A DNA stretch of 64,000 bases from Anthropogastromicrobium aceti. GTDB lineage: Bacteria; Bacillota; Clostridia; Lachnospirales; Lachnospiraceae. The DNA is taken from NCBI RefSeq assembly GCF_025567095.1, contig NZ_JAOQJH010000015.1. One strand, 5' to 3'. A program made the position numbers and the translations under genes. The notes under the pieces are model-generated. The model was not told the DNA's origin. It ran no database searches and was given only the letters and a program-made list of their open reading frames with translations. Of the stretch, positions 8,919 to 17,613 are shown in pieces; position 1 is the stretch's first letter, and each line of letters begins with the position of its first letter.

Positions 8919-9821
8919 GTGGAACAAACAGCAATGGTCATGGATATTCAGCGCTTTTCGATCCATGACGGACCAGGAATTAGAACAACAGTGTTTTTAA
9001 AAGGATGTCATATGAGCTGTCTGTGGTGCCATAATCCAGAGTCCCAATATGCAAAGCCGCAGCTTATGTTTTATGAAGCGCAATGTATTGGCTGCGGACG
9101 ATGTGTAAAAAAATGCATCCGATATACATTTAAGAAGAAAACACGGCCAAACACACAAAACCACGTTCTTTATGAGCCAGATCTTAAGATCTGTAGGGAT
9201 TGTGAACAAATGAGAAGCTGTGCAGAAAACTGTCCGTCAGAGGCTCTTCGTCTGTGTGGAAGAACTATGACAGTGCAGGAAGTGATGACAGAAATTGAAA
9301 AGGATGTGGATTGCTATATTGATGGCGGTGGGGTCACTTTCTCAGGAGGAGAACCGCTTTTGCAAAGTGCATTTCTTAAAGAAATTCTTCCAAAATGTGC
9401 AGAAAAGAAAATTTCTGTCTGTCTTGACACAACACTTGAGGTTATGTGGGAGAAAATAGAGCCACTGTTGCCGTATGTCGGTTTGTTTTTGGTGGATGTT
9501 AAAATTTTGAATCCAGAGAAGGCATCTGTGTATCAAGGCATTTGCTATAAAAATATGCCGAAGAATTTAAAGCGGCTTTCTGATTTGAATATTCCGGTGA
9601 TTATACGAGTGCCGCTCGCAAAAGGCATTAACGATACGCCAGAAGAAATCGAAAGGAGAGAGACTCTTTTGAAATCACTGACCAACATCATTAGGATAGA
9701 TTCTTTTTATGTGAGCAATCATGGAGCATCTAAGTATAAGGCATTACAAAAAGAAATGATGTGGAAGGCAAGTGTAGCAGATGAAAAAAGCGATCAATTA
9801 GATATTGGAGGTATAAAATAA
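8919..9821 (+). CDS. Glycyl-radical enzyme activating enzyme (radical SAM)
   Basis: This 300-residue radical-SAM protein should install the glycyl radical on Gly687 of the upstream enzyme using S-adenosylmethionine. It has the CX3CX2C motif (CHMSCLWC, residues about 30-37) after the family signature SIHDGPGIRTTVFLKGC. A ferredoxin-like insert follows with two clusters of cysteines (CIGCGRCVKKC and CRDCEQMRSCAENC) for extra 4Fe-4S clusters. The SAM-binding SGGEPLLQ is also present. The extra clusters are typical of activases for glycyl-radical eliminases and are absent from the short PflA type. A GTG start fits TGGAGG at 8907-8912; it begins 18 bases after the upstream stop. Confidence 0.93.
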   Translation: MEQTAMVMDIQRFSIHDGPGIRTTVFLKGCHMSCLWCHNPESQYAKPQLMFYEAQCIGCGRCVKKCIRYTFKKKTRPNTQNHVLYEPDLKICRDCEQMRSCAENCPSEALRLCGRTMTVQEVMTEIEKDVDCYIDGGGVTFSGGEPLLQSAFLKEILPKCAEKKISVCLDTTLEVMWEKIEPLLPYVGLFLVDVKILNPEKASVYQGICYKNMPKNLKRLSDLNIPVIIRVPLAKGINDTPEEIERRETLLKSLTNIIRIDSFYVSNHGASKYKALQKEMMWKASVADEKSDQLDIGGIK

Positions 9822-9822
9822 A

Positions 9823-10785
9823 ATGAAACAGTATGATGTAACAGCACTTGGCGAGCTTTTGATTGATTTTACAGAAAATGGAACAAGTGCACAGGGAAAT
9901 CCACTTTTTGAGGCTAATCCAGGCGGAGCTCCATGCAATGTGCTTGCGATGCTTACAAAGCTTGGTCATAAAACTGCATTTATTGGAAAGGTAGGAGATG
10001 ACTTCTTTGGAAAGCAGTTAAGAGAAGCTATCACAGAGGTAGGAATTGATTCAACTGGACTTTTAAGCGATCCTGAAATTCATACAACACTTGCAATGGT
10101 TCATACATATCCAGACGGTGATCGCGACTTTTCTTTCTACCGCAATCCGGGTGCTGATATGATGTTAAAGGAAGATGAGATTCCTACAGAGCTGATCAAA
10201 AACTCTAAAATCTTCCATTTTGGAACATTGTCCATGACACATGATGGTGTACGCGCTGCAACAAAAAAAGCAATCTCTATTGCAGAAGAAGCAAATGCGC
10301 TTATTTCCTTTGACCCGAATCTTCGCCCACCGCTGTGGAAGTCTTTAGATGATGCAAAAGAGCAGGTACTTTATGGTCTTGGTCATTGTCATATTTTAAA
10401 AATCTCTGACAATGAGATCCAGTGGCTTACCGGAAAAGAAGATTATACCGATGGTGTAAACTGGATTCGTGAGCGCTACAATATTCCGCTGATTCTTGTA
10501 TCTATGGGTAAGGAAGGAAGCCGTGCATATTATGAAGATAAGATTGTAGAGATAAAGCCATTTTTGCAGAAAAATACTATTGAGACAACAGGTGCAGGTG
10601 ATACCTTCTGCGGTTGTGTACTGCACTATATTTGTGAACATGGACTAGATAATCTTACAGAGGCTGATTTGACATCAATGCTTACATTTGCAAATGCAGC
10701 AGCAGCAAGAATCACGACGCGAAAAGGTGCACTTCGTGTTATGCCAGATCGTGCAGAGATTGAGAAAGAGATTGTAAGCAGATAA
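9823..10785 (+). CDS. scrK: Fructokinase, PfkB/ribokinase family
   Basis: This 320-residue cytosolic kinase probably phosphorylates fructose released by the neighbouring hydrolases to fructose-6-phosphate. Both PfkB signatures are present: an N-terminal GG loop (NPGGAPCNVLAMLTKLG, about residues 28-44) and the C-terminal anion-hole/catalytic-base motif TTGAGDTFCGC with the catalytic Asp. ALGELLIDF at the N-terminus is typical of bacterial fructokinases. It starts one base after the activase stop codon, so the two are almost certainly co-transcribed. Specificity for fructose follows from family resemblance and context. Confidence 0.9.
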   Translation: MKQYDVTALGELLIDFTENGTSAQGNPLFEANPGGAPCNVLAMLTKLGHKTAFIGKVGDDFFGKQLREAITEVGIDSTGLLSDPEIHTTLAMVHTYPDGDRDFSFYRNPGADMMLKEDEIPTELIKNSKIFHFGTLSMTHDGVRAATKKAISIAEEANALISFDPNLRPPLWKSLDDAKEQVLYGLGHCHILKISDNEIQWLTGKEDYTDGVNWIRERYNIPLILVSMGKEGSRAYYEDKIVEIKPFLQKNTIETTGAGDTFCGCVLHYICEHGLDNLTEADLTSMLTFANAAAARITTRKGALRVMPDRAEIEKEIVSR

Positions 10786-10803
10786 TAACAAAAAGGAGAA
10801 GGT

Positions 10804-12291
10804 ATGATCAGTCAGAAATTATCCGAAGCACGAGTGTATGAAATAAAAAAGGAAGCAGAGATTGCGATTGAAAATCGACCTGTTTTTCATCTAACACCGC
10901 GTGTGGGCTGGCTAAATGATCCTAATGGTTTTTCATTTTATGACGGGTTGTATCATTTGTTTTATCAATACAATCCATATAGGCCATTTTGGGGACCTAT
11001 GCATTGGGGTCATGTCATTAGCCGTGATTTGCTGCATTGGACATATCAACCTGCAGTACTTGCACCGGATCAGCCGTATGACAATGGAAACGGCTGTTTT
11101 TCGGGCAGTGCGCAGACTCTTGATGATGGAAGGCAGATCCTTTTGTATACTGGAGTTTCATGGGAGAAACAGTCAGATGGTTCTATGAAGGAAATCCAGC
11201 AGCAGTGCATAGCATCAGGCGATGGTGAAGTTTATGAAAAGTACGAAAAGAATCCTGTAATTTCATCTGATCAGCTTCCAAAAGGATATGACAGATCGAA
11301 TTTTCGTGATCCGAAGCTTTGGAAAGAGAAAGATGGAAGTTGGCGCTGTGTTACGGTCAGTCGTAATGAGACAAATGGCGGAGGCGTTCTATTATTCGAA
11401 AGCTCAGACTGCATTTCATGGAAGTTTAAAAGTGTTATGGCAGAAAATATGAATCGCTTCGGGAGAATGTGGGAGTGTCCGGATTTCTTCACTCTTGATG
11501 GGCAAAATGTGCTGATCGTGAGCACGATGGAGATGGAGGCAGAGGAACTGGAATATCCCAATGGAAACGGAGTGGTTTGCCAGATAGGTCACTTCGATAA
11601 TCAGACAGGTCAGTTTCACAGTATTTCTTCTCAGTCAGTCGACTATGGCATTGATTTTTATGCACCACAGACTATGCTTGCACCAGACGGACGCAGGATT
11701 TTGATAGGCTGGATGCAAAATCTGGCATCGGTCAATCAACATTCGGAAAAGGAGCCTTGGTTTGGGCAGATGACCATTCCACGAGAATTGGCTATTAAAA
11801 AAGGCAGATTGATCCAGCGTCCCGTAAGAGAGCTAGATGCCTGCCGCCACAATATGGTTTCATATACAAATGCAATAATATCTGGAGAAAAGACGCTTAA
11901 GGGTGTTTGTGGACGTATCGCAGATATTGAGCTTTCAATTGCACCACAAAGTGAAGAAAATAGATATTATATGTTTGAAATGCGCTTTGCGCAGGATGAC
12001 AAACATTATACGTCACTTCGTTACCATCCGCATGAGTCTGAGCTTGAGCTTGACAGAAGCTATTCTGGTTCAAGAATTGCAATGGTACATAAGCGTTCAT
12101 GCAAGGTGCAAGACAACGGTGGATCACTCAAGCTTCGAGTTGTAATCGATCGTTTCAGCGCAGAAGTTTTTGTAAACGATGGTGAGCAGGTGATGAGTAT
12201 CACTTTTAAGACAGATTTAAAGGCAGAGAAAATTTCATTTGTTGCAGACGGTGTTGTTAAGATAGATATTTTAAAATATGAAATAAGATAA
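10804..12291 (+). CDS. Second cytoplasmic GH32 beta-fructofuranosidase (paralogue)
   Basis: This 495-residue enzyme is closely similar to the product at 5214-6707 along its whole length, so the two arose by duplication. Its catalytic blocks are WLNDPNG (Asp39), NFRDPK and WECPDF. No signal peptide is seen. It begins 18 bases after the fructokinase stop, behind AAAGGAGAA, and closes the operon just before a strong terminator. Retention of both copies suggests slightly different chain length or linkage preference, which cannot be read from the sequence. Confidence 0.92.
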   Translation: MISQKLSEARVYEIKKEAEIAIENRPVFHLTPRVGWLNDPNGFSFYDGLYHLFYQYNPYRPFWGPMHWGHVISRDLLHWTYQPAVLAPDQPYDNGNGCFSGSAQTLDDGRQILLYTGVSWEKQSDGSMKEIQQQCIASGDGEVYEKYEKNPVISSDQLPKGYDRSNFRDPKLWKEKDGSWRCVTVSRNETNGGGVLLFESSDCISWKFKSVMAENMNRFGRMWECPDFFTLDGQNVLIVSTMEMEAEELEYPNGNGVVCQIGHFDNQTGQFHSISSQSVDYGIDFYAPQTMLAPDGRRILIGWMQNLASVNQHSEKEPWFGQMTIPRELAIKKGRLIQRPVRELDACRHNMVSYTNAIISGEKTLKGVCGRIADIELSIAPQSEENRYYMFEMRFAQDDKHYTSLRYHPHESELELDRSYSGSRIAMVHKRSCKVQDNGGSLKLRVVIDRFSAEVFVNDGEQVMSITFKTDLKAEKISFVADGVVKIDILKYEIR

Positions 12292-12300
12292 AATAGATAA

Positions 12301-12339
12301 AATGATATGGCATTTGATGCAATGCCATATCATTTTTTT
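12301..12339 (+). terminator. Rho-independent terminator of the GH32/glycyl-radical operon
   Basis: A perfect 13-bp stem (12301-12313 with 12322-12334) has an 8-base loop and is followed by a run of seven T bases (12333-12339). It separates the first catabolic operon from the second importer. Confidence 0.9.
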
Positions 12340-12417
12340 GAAATAAAAATGAAAGAAAACAAGAATATAAATAAAAATATACATCACAAAAGTTATATAA
12401 AAGTCATAATTGTTAAA

Positions 12418-12446
12418 TTTACACAAGATACAAGGGAGGATATAAT
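12418..12446 (+). promoter_or_regulatory. Strong sigma-A promoter of the second importer operon
   Basis: TTTACA at 12418-12423, a 17-base spacer and a perfect TATAAT at 12441-12446 lie 27 bases before the permease ATG, with AAAGGAGG between. This should drive the permeases, the binding protein and the two propeller hydrolases. Confidence 0.8.
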
Positions 12447-12472
12447 AAAAGAAAAAAAGGAGGCGTAAACAA

Positions 12473-13396
12473 ATGAGTAGTAGCACAAAAACGGGACAAA
12501 AATTGAGAAAACGTTTCAAAAAAGAACTGCCATTTCATTTGATGCTTTTGCCAGCGGTGGTGATGGTAGTGCTTTTTAAGTACATTCCAATGGCAGGATT
12601 GAGTATTGCCTTTCAGGATTACTCACCGTTGTATAGCATTTTTGAGCAGGAATGGTGCGGATGGGAAAATTTTAAGTATATCTTTTCTCTTTCAACATTC
12701 CCAAGAGTTATTTACAACACACTGTTTATTGCAATTATGAAAATTGCAGCAGGTATTATTGTGCCAGTTACAGTAGCGCTTTTGCTGAATGAAGTTCGAA
12801 ACATTGTTTACAAGAGAACATTACAGACTATCGTGTATTTACCACATTTTATTTCATGGGTTGCGTTAGCAGGTATTTTTCTGGACGTATTGGGAATGGA
12901 TGGAATTGTGAATAACTTTTTGGCAGCTATTGGATTGAACCGAGTGTATTTTCTTGGAAATGAAAAGGTGTTTCCATTTACAATGGTCGTGACAGATACA
13001 TGGAAAACATTTGGATGGAATACAATCGTTTATCTGGCAGCCATTACTGGTATTTCACCAGCACTTTATGAGGCAGCGGCACTAGACGGTGCAGGTCGAT
13101 TCCGTCAGATCCTTCATGTAGCAATTCCTGGTATTCTTCCAATCGTATTGCTGATGACGGTTCTTTCTATTGGTAATGTACTTCGTGCAGGTTTTGATCA
13201 GATCTTTAATCTGTATTCACCACTTGTATATTCAACAGGAGATATAATTGATACATTTGTTTACCGAATGGGCATTTTGGGAGCACAGTTTGGCCCGGCA
13301 ACAGCAGTTGGATTGTTCCAGTCAGTTGTATCGTGTGTGCTGATTGTTGCAGGATACTGGGCTGCTGAAAAGTTTGCAGGATATCAAGTATTCTAA
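12473..13396 (+). CDS. ABC sugar importer permease, LplB-type (second importer)
   Basis: This 307-residue permease opens the second CUT1-type importer. The N-terminal PFHLMLLPAVVMVVLFKYIPMAGL pattern is typical of LplB/YteP permeases, and about six membrane segments are visible. The ATPase-contact EAA loop is ALYEAAALDGAGRFRQI (about residues 199-215). It follows a terminator and a good promoter, so it starts a new transcript. It ends 16 bases before the partner permease. Confidence 0.9.
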   Translation: MSSSTKTGQKLRKRFKKELPFHLMLLPAVVMVVLFKYIPMAGLSIAFQDYSPLYSIFEQEWCGWENFKYIFSLSTFPRVIYNTLFIAIMKIAAGIIVPVTVALLLNEVRNIVYKRTLQTIVYLPHFISWVALAGIFLDVLGMDGIVNNFLAAIGLNRVYFLGNEKVFPFTMVVTDTWKTFGWNTIVYLAAITGISPALYEAAALDGAGRFRQILHVAIPGILPIVLLMTVLSIGNVLRAGFDQIFNLYSPLVYSTGDIIDTFVYRMGILGAQFGPATAVGLFQSVVSCVLIVAGYWAAEKFAGYQVF

Positions 13397-13412
13397 AGAA
13401 GGGAGAAAAAAC

Positions 13413-14300
13413 ATGAAACCAACGAAAGGTCAGCGGATTTTTGCAGTATTTAATTATATATTATTGACATTGCTTGCACTTTTATGTCTTCTTCCAATGT
13501 TGAATATTGTTGCACTATCATTTTCATCAAGAAATATGGTAAATGCAGGAGCAGTTACCTTCCTTCCGAAGGAGTTTACGATCAGTTCCTATCTTTATAT
13601 GCTTCAAAAGAGTGGATTGATTCCGGCATTGTTAGTAACAGTAAAGAGACTTGTGCTTGGTGTGGTTTTAAATCTGATTATGACGATTTCTGTAGCTTAT
13701 CCGTTATCAAAGAGTGAGAAACTTTTTAAGAGCCGCAAGTTCTATGTAGCTTTTTTCTTGATCACGATGATTTTCAATGGCGGTATCATTCCTACATATC
13801 TTGTGATTAAGCAGTTTCATATGCTGGATACCATATGGGCATTGATTCTTCCTAATTCAGTCACGATGTTTTATGTACTTCTGATGCTTAACTTCTTTAG
13901 AGGTATTCCAGATGAGATTGAGGAAGCAGCTGTTGTGGATGGAGCAGGCTGGCTGACAATTCTTTTAAAAATTTATTTGCCATTGTCACTGCCTTCTCTG
14001 GCAACGGTAACGTTGTTTATTATTGTAGGACATTGGAATGAGTGGTTTGATGGTATGATTTACAACAATCATACTGACAATTATCCGCTTATGACGTTTC
14101 TTCAATACCATGTATTAAATTTCAAAACTTCGGATCTTCGTCCAGAGCAGATTGCAGCAAACCCAGCTCTGGCAGATCTGGAGGGTCGTTCAATAAAGTC
14201 TGCGGGTATTGTATTATGTACCCTTCCAGTTTTGGTATTTTACCCATTCCTTCAGAAATATTTCGTTACTGGTATTACAGTGGGAAGCGTAAAGGGTTGA
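13413..14300 (+). CDS. ABC sugar importer permease, LplC-type (second importer)
   Basis: This 295-residue permease has the LplC/YtcP layout: N-terminal FNYILLTLLALLCLLPMLN membrane helix, EAA loop EIEEAAVVDGAGWLTIL (about residues 169-185) and the C-terminal tail GITVGSVKG. I chose ATG 13413 over an earlier in-frame start inside the previous gene because GAAGGGAG lies just upstream. With the preceding permease it forms the second channel of the locus. No ATPase is encoded nearby. Confidence 0.9.
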   Translation: MKPTKGQRIFAVFNYILLTLLALLCLLPMLNIVALSFSSRNMVNAGAVTFLPKEFTISSYLYMLQKSGLIPALLVTVKRLVLGVVLNLIMTISVAYPLSKSEKLFKSRKFYVAFFLITMIFNGGIIPTYLVIKQFHMLDTIWALILPNSVTMFYVLLMLNFFRGIPDEIEEAAVVDGAGWLTILLKIYLPLSLPSLATVTLFIIVGHWNEWFDGMIYNNHTDNYPLMTFLQYHVLNFKTSDLRPEQIAANPALADLEGRSIKSAGIVLCTLPVLVFYPFLQKYFVTGITVGSVKG

Positions 14301-14364
14301 TATGAGTTTGTATTAATTATGTAAAAATGTGTGGATACACATAAAATAAAGGAGGATTTTTAAT

Positions 14365-16053
14365 ATGAAGAAAAAGAATTTGTCCCTCATGTGTGCAGCA
14401 ATGCTTGCAGCAACGGCAATTCCGGCAAATTTTGCAATGGCAGATGAGACAAAAGATGCAGAAAATTTAACAGAGTGGGCTATGGATGAGCCAGTTACGC
14501 TGACTGTCCTGAAAAACCAGAATCCGGCAACTGTAAATTATGCAGATGGTGAAGATCAGTATAATAACGTGTATTATAATGCATATCGCGATAATCTTGG
14601 AATTACACTTGATTTTCAGATTTGTGCAAGTGGAGATGAGTATAGCCAGAAGGTAACGCTTGCTATTGCATCAGATGATCTTCCAGATCTTTTATATTTG
14701 CCAGTAGCTGAATATTCGCAGTTAGCAGAAGCTGGAAAACTGGCACCGCTTGACGATGTGCTAGAGCAGTATGGATCAGAGCTGACAAAGAAAAATCTGA
14801 ATTCAGACGGTGGAAAAATTTTGGAAGCAGCAAAGAGAAATGATGTTTTATATGGTATCCCTAGCGGTAATGCAGAGCGTATTCCAAGTCAGTTCCTTTG
14901 GATTCGCAAAGATTGGTTGGATAAGTTAGGCTTAGATGTTCCTAAGACACTTGATGATGTTGTTGAGGTTGCCCGCGCATTTAAGAATGATGATCCAGAT
15001 GGCAATGGTGTTGATGATACATGGGGACTTGGTGTTTGTAATGAGATGTCTGATTATGCTGGATATGGAACAATAGAAGGTGTTGTCAATGCATTTGGAG
15101 GATCTATTCTTCAATATATGTGGATGCCAAATGATGACGGAACAGTATCCTATGAGCCAACATCACAGGAAACTAGAAATGCTCTTGAGAAGTTGGCAGC
15201 TATGTATTCCGAAGGTTTGATTAACGAAGAATTTGGTGTATCAGACACTGATGCAATTAGTGAGGCAGTTGCAGCAGGAACATGTGGACTGTTCTATGGA
15301 ACAGATGGTATATCATGGGGAGCTGGCCGCGATGCGATTGCAAATAATAATGATTGTGGATGGATGGTTATCAATGCACCTTCAGTAGAAGGTGGAGATG
15401 CAACAGCATATTCCTATACAAATTTCGATTATGTTTATGCAGTAAATGCAAACTGTGAGCATCCAGAAGCATTGATTAAATTGATTAACTTTAACAATGA
15501 CCGTATCAATAGTCCAGATGCAACACTTGACAGTCTGGAAGTATGGGGAGTAAATTCAAAAACTGGTATTAATCAGTGTGATTATACATATGCACTTCTT
15601 GATCCATATTTGAATAAGGCAATTGGATATAACACAACGATTGGACAGGTATTTGCAGGAGAATTAAAGCCAGAAGAGCTTATGCCAGAGGCATATCGTT
15701 ACTATGTTGGTATTAAGCGTTACGTAGATGAAGGATATGACAAGACTGGAAGTGCAAATCCAGATGATTTGACGGCATTCCAGTATGCAATGTGTTGGGG
15801 ACCGAAGTTTGGTTCATGGACACGTTATTCTGAGCTGCGTGATGCTGGAATGAAGATGAGTGTTTATACAGGTGCACCGACAAAGACAATGATGAAGCGT
15901 TGGTCTACACTTCTTGCATTACAGGATGAAACATTTGTAAAAATTATATCTGGAAGTCTTGGCATTGAAGCGTTTGATGATTTTGTAACTCAGTGGAACG
16001 AGCAGGGTGGATCTACTATTCAGGAAGAAATTGCTGAAATGTATATGAAGTAA
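14365..16053 (+). CDS. Extracellular sugar-binding protein (second importer)
   Basis: This 562-residue binding protein has a signal peptide (MKKKNLSLMCAAMLAATAIP, then FAMA/DE about residue 27). LplA-like features include an acidic loop DDPDGNGVDDTWG (about residues 210-222). As in the first importer, there is no lipobox cysteine at the cleavage site. It follows the two permeases and an AAAGGAGG site, and is followed by a strong hairpin. It is clearly diverged from the binding protein at 1215-2804, so the two importers probably take up different sugars. Confidence 0.88.
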   Translation: MKKKNLSLMCAAMLAATAIPANFAMADETKDAENLTEWAMDEPVTLTVLKNQNPATVNYADGEDQYNNVYYNAYRDNLGITLDFQICASGDEYSQKVTLAIASDDLPDLLYLPVAEYSQLAEAGKLAPLDDVLEQYGSELTKKNLNSDGGKILEAAKRNDVLYGIPSGNAERIPSQFLWIRKDWLDKLGLDVPKTLDDVVEVARAFKNDDPDGNGVDDTWGLGVCNEMSDYAGYGTIEGVVNAFGGSILQYMWMPNDDGTVSYEPTSQETRNALEKLAAMYSEGLINEEFGVSDTDAISEAVAAGTCGLFYGTDGISWGAGRDAIANNNDCGWMVINAPSVEGGDATAYSYTNFDYVYAVNANCEHPEALIKLINFNNDRINSPDATLDSLEVWGVNSKTGINQCDYTYALLDPYLNKAIGYNTTIGQVFAGELKPEELMPEAYRYYVGIKRYVDEGYDKTGSANPDDLTAFQYAMCWGPKFGSWTRYSELRDAGMKMSVYTGAPTKTMMKRWSTLLALQDETFVKIISGSLGIEAFDDFVTQWNEQGGSTIQEEIAEMYMK

Positions 16054-16116
16054 AAATTATTCAGATTAATATAAAGTAAAATTGAATTGTAGGTCTGAAT
16101 AGCTATTAAAATTTAA

Positions 16117-16149
16117 AAGTGGGCAGGAAGACGTTTTTCCTGCCCACTT
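16117..16149 (+). terminator. Hairpin after second binding-protein gene (attenuator/stabiliser)
   Basis: A perfect 13-bp stem (16117-16129 with 16137-16149) carries the GTGGGCAGGAA core and a 7-base loop. The U-run is poor. It sits between the binding protein and the next hydrolase, as the related hairpin at 2823-2846 does. It probably reduces readthrough or protects the upstream message. Confidence 0.65.
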
Positions 16150-16175
16150 GCAGATTACAGAAAGGGATTGTTTAT

Positions 16176-17612
16176 ATGCAGTTATTTTATACACCGGATC
16201 ATGCGCGTGTGGGCGATGTGATTCCATATTATGAGAATGGAGAATTTAAGCTATTTTATTTAAAAAACTGGAATCCTTATTTTGGAAGTGATAAAACGTA
16301 TGGATGGCATCTTTTGACGACAAAGGATCTGATTCATTATGAATCGGAGACGGCAATTGGGATTCTTGGAGGAACTGGCTGTATAATTAAGGTAGAGGGT
16401 TTGTATCATCTGTATTATTGTGTATTTGAGGATCAGCCACAGCGTCAATATGTGTGCCATGCTACAAGTACAGATTTGACAAACTGGACAAAATATCCAG
16501 ATGAGACATTTGGACCAGATGAATCAATCTATTTGCTGACAGACTGGCGTGATCCGCACGTGATTTGGAATGAGGAAGAAAAATGCTGGTGGATGATTCT
16601 TTGTGCGCAGAATCAGGGAAATACAAAACGTCGTGGATGTGTAGGACTTTGTAAGTCTGCTGATCTTCATCATTGGACATGCTGTGAACCTCTATATGCA
16701 CCGCAGTCAAGCATGTCTGCTTACGAGTGCCCAGATCTTTTTTATATGAATGGGTGGTGGTATCTTGTATTTTCACAGTTTACAGACCGTTTCCAAACAC
16801 TTTACCGCATGAGTCGTTCATGCAATGGTCCATGGATTTGTCCCAAGACGGACTCCTTTGACGGACGTGCTTTTTATGCAGCAAAGACATGCAGTGACGG
16901 AGAGCATCGTTATATTTTTGGATGGAATCCAACAAGAACACAAAATACGTGGAATTTTGATCCAGATCCGACACATGAGGGGTATGATTATAAAACGTAT
17001 GATTGGGGCGGAAGTTTGGTTCCACATGAAATTTATGCAAGAGAAGATGGAACATTGGCAGTTCGGTCAAATCCAGCACTGAAAAAGGCTCTTACTGTTT
17101 CTAATGAAATAAAGTGGATTCCTTTGAATGGAGATTGGAAAGTGGATCAGACATCAGTAAACGTAGATTCTCCAATTGCATATGCATCCATAATTAGTGA
17201 GAATGATGTGCCGCATCAGGGATGTTTGTCGCTTGATTTTACGTTTACACCTGGAACCGAGCGATTTGCAGTGGTACTTCAGGCAGATCAGGAATTTGCC
17301 AGAGGCTATTATTTTTATCTGGATCCTAAGCGTCAAAGAATCGAATACAAAAGTGCTATTCGTATGCATGAGCAGGGAGGATGGACATTCCAGTATGATG
17401 TGGAGCTAGAACGTCCTGTTGAATTAATTCCAAATCAGACATATTCGATGGAAATTTTTGTGGATGAATCTGTGATGGAAGTATATGTAAACGATGAAGT
17501 GGCAATGAGTGTTCGTGCCTATGATCTTCATGACAGAAAATTTGGTCTTGCTGTGTCAGACGGAGCAGTTAAATTTGAAAATGTAAAATTAACAACATTA
17601 GGAGAGTTATGA
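16176..17612 (+). CDS. GH32/GH43-clan five-bladed propeller hydrolase, variant A
   Basis: This 478-residue, apparently cytoplasmic protein resembles GH32 but lacks WMNDPN. The first block is VGDVIPYYE, with Asp14 as the likely nucleophile. It is followed by DWRDPHVIW (Asp126) and YECPDLFYM (Glu184), so a complete catalytic triad is plausible. About residues 300-478 form a C-terminal beta-sandwich. I start at ATG 16176 (AAAGGG at 16161-16166); the earlier start at 16119 would put the hairpin inside the coding region. It is a paralogue of the next gene, one base away. Substrate is unknown; a fructoside delivered by the second importer is the likeliest. Confidence 0.75.
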   Translation: MQLFYTPDHARVGDVIPYYENGEFKLFYLKNWNPYFGSDKTYGWHLLTTKDLIHYESETAIGILGGTGCIIKVEGLYHLYYCVFEDQPQRQYVCHATSTDLTNWTKYPDETFGPDESIYLLTDWRDPHVIWNEEEKCWWMILCAQNQGNTKRRGCVGLCKSADLHHWTCCEPLYAPQSSMSAYECPDLFYMNGWWYLVFSQFTDRFQTLYRMSRSCNGPWICPKTDSFDGRAFYAAKTCSDGEHRYIFGWNPTRTQNTWNFDPDPTHEGYDYKTYDWGGSLVPHEIYAREDGTLAVRSNPALKKALTVSNEIKWIPLNGDWKVDQTSVNVDSPIAYASIISENDVPHQGCLSLDFTFTPGTERFAVVLQADQEFARGYYFYLDPKRQRIEYKSAIRMHEQGGWTFQYDVELERPVELIPNQTYSMEIFVDESVMEVYVNDEVAMSVRAYDLHDRKFGLAVSDGAVKFENVKLTTLGEL

Positions 17613-17613
17613 T

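Noticed and set aside
16119..16175. Earlier in-frame start for the first propeller protein
   Set aside because: These 19 codons cover a perfect hairpin and have no ribosome site; ATG 16176 has AAAGGG at good spacing.
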